Below are positions 26,343-35,044 of a stretch of DNA of 51,138 nucleotides, one piece after another; the first letter of the stretch is position 1, and the number at the start of each line of letters is the position of its first letter. A program made the position numbers and the translations under genes. The stretch covers positions 1-51,138 of the IMG/VR virus record IMGVR_UViG_3300028706_000010. One strand, written 5' to 3'. Origin of the DNA: a virus. The notes under the pieces are model-generated. The model worked only from the letters and a program-made list of their open reading frames with translations, did no database searches and was not told the DNA's origin.

Positions 26343-27027
26343 TTTTAATTCTCATTTCTTTTGTCATTATGTAATCACGAACAAGTCCTGATCTCACAAT
26401 ATCTGACCATCTAAATTCGATAACACTAAATTTCTTAAGCTCCCTAAGGATGTCTAGGAAATTTACAATACCATCTCTTTCTTCACCTTTCTTGAGGTCT
26501 GACTGATAATAGTCACCACACATAATAAATTTACAATCACGACCAACACGAGTGATAACTGAATCAAGTTCATGTCCGTTCATGTTCTGCATCTCATCAA
26601 CAACAATGATAGCATTATTTAGAGTAATACCTCGAATGAATGATGTTGATAGGAATTCGATTGTATGTTGCTCTGTCAATCTTTCCCACACATCACCTTG
26701 CTCAGGTAATAGCTCTTGGCATATAGACCGATATGGGCCTGTATATGCATCTTTCTTTTCTTCTTCATCACCCGGAAGAAATCCTATGTCCCTTGTTGGT
26801 ACTATAGAACGGATAACGATCACACGCTCATATGGAGTCTCTCTATCTAGAACATCTTCCAATGCAAGAGCCATAGCAATGAATGTCTTACCCGTTCCGG
26901 CGGATCCGTTTAATACTAGGTTAAATCCGTCATTATAATCTTTGAATACAACTCGCTGTGTATCAGTGGCTGGTTCTACTTTCGCGAGATGCTCTAACTT
27001 CAGTTTAGTTGCCTTTTTAATAGCCAT
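26329..27027 (-). CDS. phoH: PhoH-family P-loop ATPase
   Basis: Walker A GSAGTGKT at residues 41-48 and Walker B AIIVVDEMQN at about 138-147 identify the PhoH family (232 residues). RVIVIRSIVPTRDIGFLPGD is the characteristic segment between them. PhoH proteins are related to helicases and are very common in marine phages; the precise role is unsettled, with RNA metabolism most often proposed. The start overlaps the zinc-ribbon stop by one base (TAATG). Confidence 0.92.
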   Translation of the reverse strand: MAIKKATKLKLEHLAKVEPATDTQRVVFKDYNDGFNLVLNGSAGTGKTFIAMALALEDVLDRETPYERVIVIRSIVPTRDIGFLPGDEEEKKDAYTGPYRSICQELLPEQGDVWERLTEQHTIEFLSTSFIRGITLNNAIIVVDEMQNMNGHELDSVITRVGRDCKFIMCGDYYQSDLKKGEERDGIVNFLDILRELKKFSVIEFRWSDIVRSGLVRDYIMTKEMRIKNGKV

Positions 27028-27272
27028 TATATGTCAATGTTACCTAGTGGGTTATTTTTCTTGATAGTCTTCAAACGATCTTTCCAACCATCATCTGTTT
27101 TACTATGAATTGTGCCTGTCCCTGAATAGAGTATGGCTGGCATACTTAGTAATAAATTTACATTTTTATTACCACATTTCTCACAAGGACCAGGATTATT
27201 TCTTTCGCTAATTCGTTTCATTGCGGTGAATGTATGTTCACACTCACCGCAGCCATAATCATACAGCGGCAT
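27027..27272 (-). CDS. FmdB-like zinc ribbon protein
   Basis: This 81-residue protein begins MPLYDYGCGECEHTFTAMKR and has C8-C11 and C34-C37 (CGEC, CEKC) as two zinc knuckles. This is the FmdB/regulatory zinc-ribbon family, whose members start MP.Y.Y.C..C. The C-terminal half is a basic tail (WKDRLKTIKKNNPLG). It lies between a 55-aa gene and PhoH with overlaps on both sides. The role is unknown; zinc ribbons of this type often bind nucleic acid or nascent proteins. Confidence 0.82.
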   Translation of the reverse strand: MPLYDYGCGECEHTFTAMKRISERNNPGPCEKCGNKNVNLLLSMPAILYSGTGTIHSKTDDGWKDRLKTIKKNNPLGNIDI

Positions 27273-27426
27273 ATGATATAATATCCATAATCTTCGATTC
27301 TAAATATTCCCGTTTCTTCTTAATCTTATACATCAACATAGTATTACCTTTCTTTTCTAAATGCTTTTCATAATGACATAATTCTCGTGAATCTTTGCGT
27401 AAACGTTCAATTTGTGCTGGTGACAT
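27259..27426 (-). CDS. Short basic helical protein (55 aa)
   Basis: From ATG 27426: MSPAQIERLRKDSRELCHYE, then KHLEKKGNTMLMYKIKKKRE, ending SYAAV. A very strong AAAGGAGA lies before the start, and a late-type TATAAATA lies about 67 bp upstream. It overlaps the FmdB-like gene by 14 bases. It looks like one amphipathic charged helix pair; no family recognised. Confidence 0.68.
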   Translation of the reverse strand: MSPAQIERLRKDSRELCHYEKHLEKKGNTMLMYKIKKKREYLESKIMDIISYAAV

Positions 27427-27492
27427 TAGAGTCTCCTTTTTCGTTATGGGAAAAGTTTTAGAAGCCTCCGTATCAGTTATTGGTTATAATCG

Positions 27493-27500
27493 TATTTATA
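27493..27500 (-). promoter_or_regulatory. Late-type promoter TATAAATA before the 27426 gene
   Basis: Exact late box on the minus strand in the 76-bp gap downstream of RNase H. The start would be near 27486. Confidence 0.65.
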
Positions 27501-27502
27501 AA

Positions 27503-28348
27503 TTAATAATTATTATTAAAGTCAGACACGCATTCGATTAAATTGCGACATCTATTCTTGATGAGGTAATTCATCACTTTGGATCCATGTGCACGTTTCT
27601 TAGTATTCCAGGCATTAAGTATCTCAGCTTGGATATCATCGGGGGTTTCCCTAAGATCAATCAACTTCGAATTCCGTGCATAATTGCGTTTAGTATCATC
27701 AGGCATGATACTAAGATCACGCCATTGTTCAATCTTTTTCTTAGTCATTGGTGCTTGTCTAATACCTTCCACGAACGTATCATCACCTGATAAAATATTA
27801 GGCACACCATCAGAAGAATCTCCCTTACATATATGTTCATGTATGTCGAATTTATCCTTCTGTAGGAGAAGCTTCTTGGTCATGGTACTGAATTGCTGGA
27901 TATTTGTAGTACCTTCTTGCAGCTGTAGGAAATCCTTATCTGCAGATACAATCATAACATCTTCGTGTTGGCCAAACTCTTGAGTTGACAGGGCGATATG
28001 TGCTATAACATCATCAGCCTCACATGTGTCTACATTGACAACGTACCAAGGTAAGTTCTCTTTGATTTCTTCAGTTACGAGATTAATGATTCGAAACACC
28101 TCTGGCCAATCGATAGCAGATGCTTCTCTAGAGGTTTTGCGTTTATGCTTATATTGAGGGTAATATGTCTTGCGCCAGTTGCGCTTACCCTCTGTACATA
28201 TGACCATTGCACCATGACTATCACGGAATTTCTTATTATACATCCTAATAGAATTAAGTATAATATGTCGTACGATGTCTTCACTTATTTCAAGCTTCTG
28301 CATCACAATAGTACCAACAACAACACCGTTAAAGTCTAATAAAATCAT
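27503..28348 (-). CDS. rnh: RNase H / 5'-3' FEN-like exonuclease
   Basis: This 281-residue member of the T4 RNase H (flap endonuclease) family has an N-terminal MILLDFNGVVVGTIV with the first metal Asp, the arch region YYPQYKHKRKTSREASAIDW, the acidic site DTCEADDVIAHIAL (about 107-120), VSADKDFLQL (about 134-143), and the helix-three-turn KGDSSDGVPNILSGDD (about 174-189). It removes Okazaki primers. In T4 rnh also lies near 33-59-32. The start overlaps the upstream stop (ATGA). Confidence 0.92.
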   Translation of the reverse strand: MILLDFNGVVVGTIVMQKLEISEDIVRHIILNSIRMYNKKFRDSHGAMVICTEGKRNWRKTYYPQYKHKRKTSREASAIDWPEVFRIINLVTEEIKENLPWYVVNVDTCEADDVIAHIALSTQEFGQHEDVMIVSADKDFLQLQEGTTNIQQFSTMTKKLLLQKDKFDIHEHICKGDSSDGVPNILSGDDTFVEGIRQAPMTKKKIEQWRDLSIMPDDTKRNYARNSKLIDLRETPDDIQAEILNAWNTKKRAHGSKVMNYLIKNRCRNLIECVSDFNNNY

Positions 28349-28671
28349 TCATCCTCACCTTCATCATAACCACCTTCAAGTAATTTTCCAAGTTCTGCAT
28401 GCATAGTATCTAGTATATCATGCGTGAAGTGGGGAATCCCATCAACACGGCATAGAGCACCACAAAACATATTGATAGTGACTGTCAGGTCATTTATCAA
28501 GGCTTCATCATCGACATTATAACCATCGGAAATTATCTGCTCTATAATCACATCAGTCATATATTGCACATATTCTTCAATATCAACAATCCTAGCTTCC
28601 TGCTGATTTCTCTTAGCCAAGTGCTTATTTGCCTTGACTCCCGGGAACTTTACAATATTATCTTTACTCAT
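28345..28671 (-). CDS. Conserved small acidic protein (108 aa)
   Basis: It begins MSKDNIVKFPGVKANKHLAK, continues with a helical segment YVQYMTDVIIEQIISDGYNV (about 34-53), and ends with an acidic tail (EGGYDEGEDE). A sigma70-like -10 ends only six bases before the ATG, so the mRNA may start at or next to the initiation codon. Family not recognised; operon with rnh via ATGA overlap. Confidence 0.65.
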   Translation of the reverse strand: MSKDNIVKFPGVKANKHLAKRNQQEARIVDIEEYVQYMTDVIIEQIISDGYNVDDEALINDLTVTINMFCGALCRVDGIPHFTHDILDTMHAELGKLLEGGYDEGEDE

Positions 28672-28676
28672 AATAT

Positions 28677-28705
28677 ATTATACCACATCTTTGACTAAAT
28701 GTACA
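28677..28705 (-). promoter_or_regulatory. Sigma70-like extended -10 promoter, nearly leaderless
   Basis: The minus strand reads TGTACA, 17 bases, TATAAT with TG before it (TGGTATAAT). The expected start coincides with the ATG at 28671, so translation would be leaderless unless the start is further downstream. Confidence 0.6.
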
Positions 28706-28718
28706 CAATTATTTAAGT

Positions 28719-29180
28719 TCATTTCATATCATTTGCTGATAGATTTTTAACATGATTACGATGTATCTTACCACCAACAAATCCATTATAATATTCGTCT
28801 GGCTTTAGTAAAACATCACGTATGATCTGCTCTCTCATTTCCAGATAGCTCATCTCACCCTTAGTTGCACACAGGTGTAAGATCTCCCGATGGAATGATT
28901 CGCACCCGGAGCTTTCAACCAAGGCCTTGATGTCTTCTGAAGAACCGTAATACTTCATCCAATCAGATTCTGATATTTTAATACGCTTTCTCTTCTTACC
29001 CTTTAACGGTGGCAATCTCCGCTTAGACCATAGGATCTTCTTACCTATATACTTCTTACCATTATCTACGTTTGTTATAATATACACAAACCCAATATAC
29101 AATTCCAGCTCTTCTTTACTAGGGGCCCATTCCTCACCTTTATAAACCCACATCTTCATCGCTTTCTGTCGGCTGCTCAT
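28719..29180 (-). CDS. GIY-YIG-like endonuclease
   Basis: From ATG 29180 the protein has 153 residues: MSSRQKAMKMWVYKGEEWAP, then the GIY-YIG-type core FVYIITNVDNGKKYIGKK, a basic stretch RRLPPLKGKKRKRIKISESD, WMKYYGSS and SFHREILHLC...YLEMREQIIR. The conserved Glu may be the E of REIL or of YLEMREQ. Such proteins occur in cyanophages as putative DNA-cutting enzymes; it may be a free-standing homing-type or repair nuclease. A GTG start at 29192 and ATG 29159 are alternatives. It overlaps the zinc-ribbon gene by 41 bases. Confidence 0.72.
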   Translation of the reverse strand: MSSRQKAMKMWVYKGEEWAPSKEELELYIGFVYIITNVDNGKKYIGKKILWSKRRLPPLKGKKRKRIKISESDWMKYYGSSEDIKALVESSGCESFHREILHLCATKGEMSYLEMREQIIRDVLLKPDEYYNGFVGGKIHRNHVKNLSANDMK

Positions 29181-29286
29181 ATTTAATACCACAATATGGG
29201 CAGTAGCATGGCTCTAACTCTAAATCATCATCATCTATAATTTCATACTCAGTGTCGCAATCAGCACAAATGATATCATAGGTCAT
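29140..29286 (-). CDS. Small zinc-ribbon protein (48 aa)
   Basis: Reading from ATG 29286: MTYDIICADCDTEYEIIDDD, then DLELEPCYCPYCGIKYEQPT. Two CxxC pairs (C7-C10 and C29/C31-C34) form a minimal zinc ribbon with an acidic spacer. AAAGGAGAT precedes the ATG, which overlaps the glutaredoxin stop by 11 bases. Similar tiny zinc ribbons sit between glutaredoxin and nuclease genes of marine phages. Function unknown. Confidence 0.75.
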   Translation of the reverse strand: MTYDIICADCDTEYEIIDDDDLELEPCYCPYCGIKYEQPTESDEDVGL

Positions 29287-29536
29287 TAAAGCCCATCTCC
29301 TTTACCTGCTTTGCTGCAAGTGTGCTGAGTAGGTCATCAAACCCACCAACATACGCACCATCATCGGTTATCTGTGGAAATGTTCGAGCATCTGGGAACT
29401 TCTCAAATAGTTGCTCTCTCGTGAAATCAGTACCAAGTACATGCTTAGTATATTCAATGTTTTGTGCTTCACATAAATTAACTGCTGCAATACAGTGTGT
29501 GCACGGGGGATGTTCCCTTGCGTAAATTTCAATCAT
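29276..29536 (-). CDS. grx: Glutaredoxin
   Basis: This 86-residue thioredoxin-fold protein has the active site C12-T-H-C15 (PPCTHC), the cis-Pro segment FPQITDDGAYVGGFDDL (about 53-69) and a short C-terminal helix. It would reduce the phage ribonucleotide reductase encoded just upstream; its start overlaps the nrdB stop by four bases, so the three genes form one unit. Confidence 0.9.
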   Translation of the reverse strand: MIEIYAREHPPCTHCIAAVNLCEAQNIEYTKHVLGTDFTREQLFEKFPDARTFPQITDDGAYVGGFDDLLSTLAAKQVKEMGFNDL

Positions 29537-30621
29537 AGACTTAGTCCTTTTAGTGTGTCATCAGTGACATCTTGTTTTACTCCCCCAACAATATAAGAGG
29601 AAATTTCTACTTCTTGTGGTGCTACTTGAACTTGAGCTCCTGAGATCCACTTCTCCGTCCAAGGCAGCGGATTTGCCTGTGATACCTGGAACGGTGACAT
29701 ATATCCCAACGTCTTCATTCGTTTGGTTCCTATCCATTCAACATACTCTTTCAGTATAATGCCATTCAGACCAATCATTGATCCATCTTTGAATAGGAAA
29801 TCTACCCATTCTTTCTCTTGATTAATGGCATCTAAGAACATGGAAGTAACTTCATCAGTGCAATCTTTCTGGATCCGGACAAAATCTGGATCCTCTTTAA
29901 GAAGATTGCGGATGACTTGAGTGGATGCAGATAAGTGTAAATTCTCATCACGACAAATCAACTTAATGATCTTGGCATTACCTTCCATCTTCTTCAATTC
30001 TGCAAATGCCCAAGAGCATGCAAATGAAACATAAAAACGAATGCCTTCTAGTATGTATATAGAATGAAGACACAGCCATAATGCCTTTTTGTGTTCATAT
30101 GGAAAAACTACATTTCCTACAGATGCTTCATTATTCAATCTAATCAAGTCATCATAGTATTTTGATACATCATCTGCACAATCGAGAATTTCAGATATGC
30201 TATTGATTTCATCAAATACAATAGATGGATTAGGATAAATGTTACGAATGATATGTGTATATGAACGCGAATGAATAGTCTCAAAGAAAGCCCAAGTCTC
30301 AATCATCACTTCCAATTCAGGCAATGAACATATTGGTAACAAAGCCAAGTTGGGTGATCTACCCTGTACTGAGTCTAGTAATATCTGTCTCTTCAGATTT
30401 GAAGTAAATATATGTTGCTCATGCTCAGACAAATCACGAAATTCTGCTCTATCTTTAGTAACATCAATCTCGTCGGGGCGCCAGAACATACCCAGCATCT
30501 TGTCAGTTAACTTTTCATACCCCAAATACTTTACTTCATCATAACGCGCAATATCAACACTATCATCAAAAAACATATTTCGCTCAAGGTGAGACTTCTT
30601 TGCTACGGTATATACGCCCAT
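29533..30621 (-). CDS. nrdB: Class Ia ribonucleotide reductase, small subunit
   Basis: This 362-residue protein carries all di-iron ligands and the radical tyrosine at almost E. coli numbering: D83 (ILLDSVQGRS), E114 and H117 (AFFETIHSRS), Y121 (SYTH), with the second Glu/His set in LICRDENLHLSAS. It makes the tyrosyl radical for dNTP synthesis. Length matches the family (about 375). It lies 11 bp after nrdA. It is intact, with no intron. Confidence 0.97.
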   Translation of the reverse strand: MGVYTVAKKSHLERNMFFDDSVDIARYDEVKYLGYEKLTDKMLGMFWRPDEIDVTKDRAEFRDLSEHEQHIFTSNLKRQILLDSVQGRSPNLALLPICSLPELEVMIETWAFFETIHSRSYTHIIRNIYPNPSIVFDEINSISEILDCADDVSKYYDDLIRLNNEASVGNVVFPYEHKKALWLCLHSIYILEGIRFYVSFACSWAFAELKKMEGNAKIIKLICRDENLHLSASTQVIRNLLKEDPDFVRIQKDCTDEVTSMFLDAINQEKEWVDFLFKDGSMIGLNGIILKEYVEWIGTKRMKTLGYMSPFQVSQANPLPWTEKWISGAQVQVAPQEVEISSYIVGGVKQDVTDDTLKGLSL

Positions 30622-30632
30622 TCACTTCTCCA

Positions 30633-32894
30633 TTATATTTTGCATGAATCACAATCTTCTTCATTTTCATCATCTATATTATCACCAGCACCGTCATGGG
30701 TATTGAAATAATATAGATGTTTACCTCCATATTTATAAAAGTTGATGAGGTCTCTAATCATCTCAGACATTGGTACCTTACCTCCAGGATAATGGTCTGA
30801 GTTATATGATGTATTAACTGATATAGCTTGATCTATATATTTCTGCAATACAGCACAAACTTTAAGATATCCTGATGGCCCTTCCTGGTCCCATAATAGA
30901 TCATACTTATTTTTCAGATGATGATATCCAGGAACTACCTGAGCCATAACACCATCTTTTGATTGCTTATAAGATACAAGTGAACGTGGTGGTTCAATAC
31001 CATTAGTACTGTTACTCACCTGAGCACTTGTCTCGGCGGGCATTAATGCCATTAGTGTTGAGTTGCGGATACCATATTCATTCAGATCACTTCTCAATTC
31101 ACTCCATGGCATTCTTTCAGCGTCTTGTACTAATTCATCAACTTCTTTCTTATATGTATCTCTTGGGACTAGTCCAGATCCATACTTAGTCTCGTATGAA
31201 GCCGGGCATGAGCCTTTTTCTTTTGCGAGGCCATTAGATGCTTTGATTAGGTAATAACTCCAAGCTTCTGCATATTCATCAATCGTTGATAATGCATCAT
31301 TATTATATTTTAAACCTCGCTTGGCTAAAAAGTAAGCAAGGTTAATGATACCGATACCCAGTGGTCTGCGACGCTCAGTTCCAGCCATTGCTGCTGGGAC
31401 AGGGTAATCTTGGTAGTCAAGCAATTCGTCAAGTGATCGTACTGCCAAGTCACAGTACTTCTCAAACTCTCTAGGTTCATTAATGATGCCCCAATTTATT
31501 GCACTTAATGTACATAAGCTAATTTCTCCATTAGGATCATCTGCATGTTCCAGAGGTGTTGTCGGTAAAGCTATCTCTGCGCATAAATTACTCATTTTAA
31601 CAGGGGCCAGTTCAGGAATAAATGCGCCATGATCATTTGTATGATCCACATTCTGTAGGTAAATCCGACCAGTCTCTTTACGTTCAGTCAAGAACATTGA
31701 AAATACTTCTAATGCGGGGAGAGACTTTTTACGTACTGATCGACTTCTCTCATATTTTTCATAGAGTGATTTAAATTTATCCTGGTCATCATAAAACGCT
31801 TTATATAAATCGGGCACTTCATCAGGCGAAAAGAATGTAATATTGCCACCGGATAGTAATCGTTCATACATTAGTTTGTTGAACTGCACACCATAGTCCA
31901 ATTGCCTGATGCGGTTCTCTTCTGTACCTTTATTATTCTTCAATACAATAAGATCCCCAAACTCCCAATGCCATAATGGATAATATACAGTGGCAGCCCC
32001 ACCACGAACACCACCTTGACTACATGACTTAACTGCTGCCTGGAAATATTTTAAAAATGGTATAAGACCAGTATGAACAACAGAACCGTCTCCCACCCTA
32101 GCACCAATGCCGCGTATCCTACCTGCACTGATACCGATACCAGCTTTCTTAGATATATAGCGAACAATTGAAGTCGATGTCGCATTGATAGACCCAAGCG
32201 TGTCGCCGGATTCAATGAGGACACATGACGAGAATTGTCTAGTGCCAGTTCGAACCCCAGCCATAATTGGTGTAGGTAGTGATATGTAGAACTGCGACAC
32301 TGCATCATAAAAGTCTTTGACATATTTCATTCTCGTGTTTTTGGGGTAATTTTGAAACAGGGTTGCTGATATCATCATATACAGCACTTGTGGTGTTTCA
32401 TATAATGTTCTGGTCTTTCTATCTTGAACTAAGTACTTACCCCGAAACTGTTCCATACCAACATATGTGAATGTATTATCACGTTCATGTTTAATGAATG
32501 ATTCCATCTTATCAAATTCATCAGTAGTGTATACATCTGTGATAGTATGGTCATATACCTTACGTTCTATATTAGCAACTACAACTTCATGCAAAGTCTT
32601 GGGTTTAAAGCCACCATAGACCTCTTTACGGATCTTATAGTTAACTAAACGAGCTGCCACATATTGGTAATTTGGAGTGTTTTCTGATATGAGATCCGCA
32701 GATGATTTGATTAACAGTTCGTGAATTTCTGCACTTGGGATTGAGTTATACAACTGGATATTCGAACGCAGTTCTATCTCCGATATAGATACGCCGGATA
32801 TATCTTCACATGCCCACTCAAGTATCTTATGTATTTTTTCTAATTCGAACTCCTCTCTTTCACCGCTTCTTTTCGTGATTAGAATGTCATTCAT
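30633..32894 (-). CDS. nrdA: Class Ia ribonucleotide reductase, large subunit
   Basis: This 753-residue protein has catalytic C224 (FSSCVLIES), C438 and E440 (SNLCAEIALP), C461 (SLCTLSAIN), the radical-transfer tyrosines in KHLYYFNTHDGAG, and the C-terminal redox pair DCDSCKI. It reduces NDPs using the NrdB radical and is recharged by the nearby glutaredoxin. The ATP-cone (first about 90 residues) is present, so allosteric activity control is likely retained. The start overlaps the lipoprotein stop by four bases. Confidence 0.97.
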   Translation of the reverse strand: MNDILITKRSGEREEFELEKIHKILEWACEDISGVSISEIELRSNIQLYNSIPSAEIHELLIKSSADLISENTPNYQYVAARLVNYKIRKEVYGGFKPKTLHEVVVANIERKVYDHTITDVYTTDEFDKMESFIKHERDNTFTYVGMEQFRGKYLVQDRKTRTLYETPQVLYMMISATLFQNYPKNTRMKYVKDFYDAVSQFYISLPTPIMAGVRTGTRQFSSCVLIESGDTLGSINATSTSIVRYISKKAGIGISAGRIRGIGARVGDGSVVHTGLIPFLKYFQAAVKSCSQGGVRGGAATVYYPLWHWEFGDLIVLKNNKGTEENRIRQLDYGVQFNKLMYERLLSGGNITFFSPDEVPDLYKAFYDDQDKFKSLYEKYERSRSVRKKSLPALEVFSMFLTERKETGRIYLQNVDHTNDHGAFIPELAPVKMSNLCAEIALPTTPLEHADDPNGEISLCTLSAINWGIINEPREFEKYCDLAVRSLDELLDYQDYPVPAAMAGTERRRPLGIGIINLAYFLAKRGLKYNNDALSTIDEYAEAWSYYLIKASNGLAKEKGSCPASYETKYGSGLVPRDTYKKEVDELVQDAERMPWSELRSDLNEYGIRNSTLMALMPAETSAQVSNSTNGIEPPRSLVSYKQSKDGVMAQVVPGYHHLKNKYDLLWDQEGPSGYLKVCAVLQKYIDQAISVNTSYNSDHYPGGKVPMSEMIRDLINFYKYGGKHLYYFNTHDGAGDNIDDENEEDCDSCKI

Positions 32895-33250
32895 TTCTTT
32901 TCCTCAAAGTATTTCTTGTATGCTATAATAATATTATTTTGATCTTTTATATATCGCTTCAATTCAGCGAAGTTGAGTGACATAGATTCATACCCATTAT
33001 CAGTAACCGCAAAAAACACCCGCTGATCATCTTCAAGTTTATCAAACTCTTCGTCTGTAGTGTCCGGAGTGAGTATGATAATATTCATATCATTCCATTC
33101 AATAGGTGCGGGTTTTGGGATATCTAAAGTGGGATCTGTATAATCTGGGAGCGGTGTTTCAATAACCGTGATAGGTTCCAAGTCATTAGATGAGAATGTC
33201 GAGCAGCCTGAAACGATCAATAGTGTTGATAATATAATTGGCGTTTTCAT
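32891..33250 (-). CDS. Outer-membrane spanin subunit (lipoprotein)
   Basis: This 119-residue protein has a lipoprotein signal MKTPIILSTLLIVSGC with lipobox LIVSGC (Cys 16), then a Pro-rich linker (IPKPAPIEW, about 43-51) and a C-terminal segment NGYESMSLNFAELKRYIKDQ before a short helix. Together with the overlapping upstream membrane coiled-coil gene it makes a two-gene spanin set that fuses inner and outer membrane at lysis. This implies a Gram-negative host. Genes are adjacent with a four-base overlap rather than nested as in lambda. Confidence 0.8.
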   Translation of the reverse strand: MKTPIILSTLLIVSGCSTFSSNDLEPITVIETPLPDYTDPTLDIPKPAPIEWNDMNIIILTPDTTDEEFDKLEDDQRVFFAVTDNGYESMSLNFAELKRYIKDQNNIIIAYKKYFEEKK

Positions 33251-33666
33251 TGTGTGATTTCCTCAATTTCAGTACCAAGTGTATCAATTGCGTCATTGAC
33301 AATCTTCTGTATTAAAGCAGGTTTGGCTGCAGCAAGGAGACCAAGGTCCCTATCACCACCACCAGAATTTTTATTGAATTTATTTTTTAACTCAGACACT
33401 TCTTTAGCACTATCCCGCTGTTTTGCGACGAGCTCGTTTTGGATGTCTTGAATTAATTCAACATTATCGGTCATGTCGGTCAGGAGCTCTGACTGTTTAG
33501 ATATGAAGTTTTTCTGGATTTGAATGGCTGCGTCTGATTGAGCAGCACGATTTTGCAGATGTGTAATCTGCTCCTGTGATTTAGTATAATACCAGTAGCC
33601 TGCAGCGGCTACCGATATAAAACCACCAAGAGCTAACATCCGAATACTTGATGCTATTCCAAACAT
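33247..33666 (-). CDS. Inner-membrane spanin subunit
   Basis: This 139-residue protein has one N-terminal membrane helix (about 8-27, MLALGGFISVAAAGYWYYTK) and a long coiled coil (about 29-95, SQEQITHLQNRAAQSDAAIQ and ELVAKQRDSAKEVSELKNKF), the pattern of Rz-type i-spanins. A Gly-rich kink and helical tail end it. A sigma70-like promoter lies 26 bp upstream. Confidence 0.78.
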   Translation of the reverse strand: MFGIASSIRMLALGGFISVAAAGYWYYTKSQEQITHLQNRAAQSDAAIQIQKNFISKQSELLTDMTDNVELIQDIQNELVAKQRDSAKEVSELKNKFNKNSGGGDRDLGLLAAAKPALIQKIVNDAIDTLGTEIEEITQ

Positions 33667-33691
33667 AATTATACTCCTCTTTATATACTAT

Positions 33692-33720
33692 ATTATAGCA
33701 TATTTAGGGGACAATGGCAA
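33692..33720 (-). promoter_or_regulatory. Sigma70-like extended -10 promoter upstream of spanins and nrdAB
   Basis: The minus strand reads TTGCCA, 17 bases, TATAAT with TG one base before it (ATGCTATAAT): five of six -35 bases and a perfect -10. It would drive spanin, nrdA, nrdB, grx and the small genes. Confidence 0.82.
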
Positions 33721-33725
33721 CAGGT

Positions 33726-34097
33726 TTATCCTTTAATTTTAGCTGATGGTATTGCCTTAATCAATTTCGGGATATCCAACATTTTCTTGAGTAGCTTAGG
33801 TTCAGTTAATGACCCACCAGCAGCGATACGCAATCGGCCACCACTTGCATATAGGCCGATATTATATCCATCAAATGAAATTGACAATGTTTCTGTATAT
33901 TTAACTTTGTCGTCAATTTCTTCAAGGAAGTCCATAAGCTCATATTCAGAACGGCTATGATTATGCAAAGCCTTTAACATCGCCTTTTGTTCTTTCTCTG
34001 ATAATGCCACGAAGAAGCTACTACCATTCACATTACGGTTCATGAATATGGTGGCTTGGGTTACTACCTCGACCACAAATTGATTGTATGATTTCAT
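33726..34097 (-). CDS. Unknown protein with capsid-targeting-like N-terminus (123 aa)
   Basis: The N-terminus MKSYNQFVVEVVTQ resembles the T4 capsid-targeting sequence (MKTYQEFIAEA), with a possible gp21 cut after VVE (residue 10). The rest holds an alpha segment SEKEQKAMLKALHNHSRSEY and beta strands YTETLSISFDGYNIGLYASG. Downstream of overlapping early and late promoters. If packaged it would be a small internal head protein. Function unknown. Confidence 0.6.
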   Translation of the reverse strand: MKSYNQFVVEVVTQATIFMNRNVNGSSFFVALSEKEQKAMLKALHNHSRSEYELMDFLEEIDDKVKYTETLSISFDGYNIGLYASGGRLRIAAGGSLTEPKLLKKMLDIPKLIKAIPSAKIKG

Positions 34098-34121
34098 TCT
34101 GTTTAATCTCTTAGTTTTTCT

Positions 34122-34157
34122 TATTTATATTATAACATAAATTTGATGTTATTACAA
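34122..34157 (-). promoter_or_regulatory. Overlapping sigma70-like and late promoters
   Basis: The minus strand reads TTGTAA, 17 bases, TATAAT directly joined to TATAAATA (TATAATATAAATA). The late box is 34122-34129 and the sigma70 -10 is 34129-34134. The unit starting at 34097 could be read in both phases. Confidence 0.72.
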
Positions 34158-34460
34158 CCCGTTTGAGGATCTTTTTCTAATAGATCGCATAGCACCAGTG
34201 GTCGCGTCTGTTAGAATTATAGTATTCTTTGGATTCTTTTTGGCATAATCGTAAACTGCTTTCTGTGACCCATCTTCTAAATCTAGATATTTAGACCATC
34301 GTTCGAACTTATTACGACCAGTTTCAAACTTGCGGAATGTCTCTGGCGGTACTGAGAATTTCTTATATCTACGTATCACATCATAGGTCTTCTTTTTATT
34401 CTTGAGTGGCATGTCTTTCTTCGCCACTTGCGATGTATTATTGTTAGGTGCTTCGGACAT
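34152..34460 (-). CDS. Unknown basic protein (102 aa)
   Basis: It has a Lys-rich N-terminal third (VAKKDMPLKNKKKTYDVIRR), a short helical core (YKKFSVPPETFRKFETGRNK) and a basic C-terminus RKRSSNGL. No family recognised. It shares an operon with the next two genes, conserved together in marine T4-like phages as I recall. Charge suggests nucleic-acid or capsid contact. Confidence 0.65.
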   Translation of the reverse strand: MSEAPNNNTSQVAKKDMPLKNKKKTYDVIRRYKKFSVPPETFRKFETGRNKFERWSKYLDLEDGSQKAVYDYAKKNPKNTIILTDATTGAMRSIRKRSSNGL

Positions 34461-34462
34461 AC

Positions 34463-35044
34463 CTACCTCGTTATATCACCAGATGATACAAATATCATCT
34501 GCTTGGTTGCCTGATGCTGAACTGAATATATGTTGTAATTAAACACACATCCTTCTAATATCTCATTACCATGGGCTATGACTTTATCACCGGGATTGGC
34601 TATGGTTTCACCTGTTGTGGGTGATAATATACTATTAGTTAGTTTATATACACCAGGTAATAGTTCATTATGCATGCCGACAACAAAGTTCTCATTGATA
34701 TCAGATGCTGATATATCAATATAATCTTCCAATATCGAATGCAGTGCATGATCATCTAAACCTGTTTCTTCTTTGATCAACCAAAGAGCAGCAACATATG
34801 ACCCTATACGGGATTTGCCACCAGGAACTTTGGCCATCAGCCTTTTGAATTTGAACACCAAACGATGGAACATTGTATATACATCTCGCTGTTCCGAAGT
34901 CATATCCTTAATCTTGAGTTGTGGGGCCCCGTCCTTATCGATAACACCAACTTTAAATGCAGGCATTTCATTCCATGGAGTTACCAAAATCTTCAGAAAC
35001 CTGAATGTATATACTGTATCTGCTGCTGTTGTTAAAATACCCAT
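34463..35044 (-). CDS. Conserved T4-like phage protein starting MGILTTAADTVYTFRF (193 aa)
   Basis: The N-terminal phrase MGILTTAADTVYTFRFLKIL and VPGGKSRIGSYVAALWLIKE (about 75-94) are strongly conserved in cyanophage and other marine T4-like genomes, where the protein has no assigned function. It is always seen, as I recall, with the MSLFDSL protein downstream in coordinates. The start is supported by that phrase; stop and start with neighbours overlap or abut. Confidence 0.75.
   Translation of the reverse strand: MGILTTAADTVYTFRFLKILVTPWNEMPAFKVGVIDKDGAPQLKIKDMTSEQRDVYTMFHRLVFKFKRLMAKVPGGKSRIGSYVAALWLIKEETGLDDHALHSILEDYIDISASDINENFVVGMHNELLPGVYKLTNSILSPTTGETIANPGDKVIAHGNEILEGCVFNYNIYSVQHQATKQMIFVSSGDITR

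Noticed and set aside
30730-30737. TATAAATA inside nrdA (also 189, 2853, 47532 and 50529)
   Set aside because: They lie within coding sequence away from gene starts; such AT-rich strings arise by chance at this base composition.
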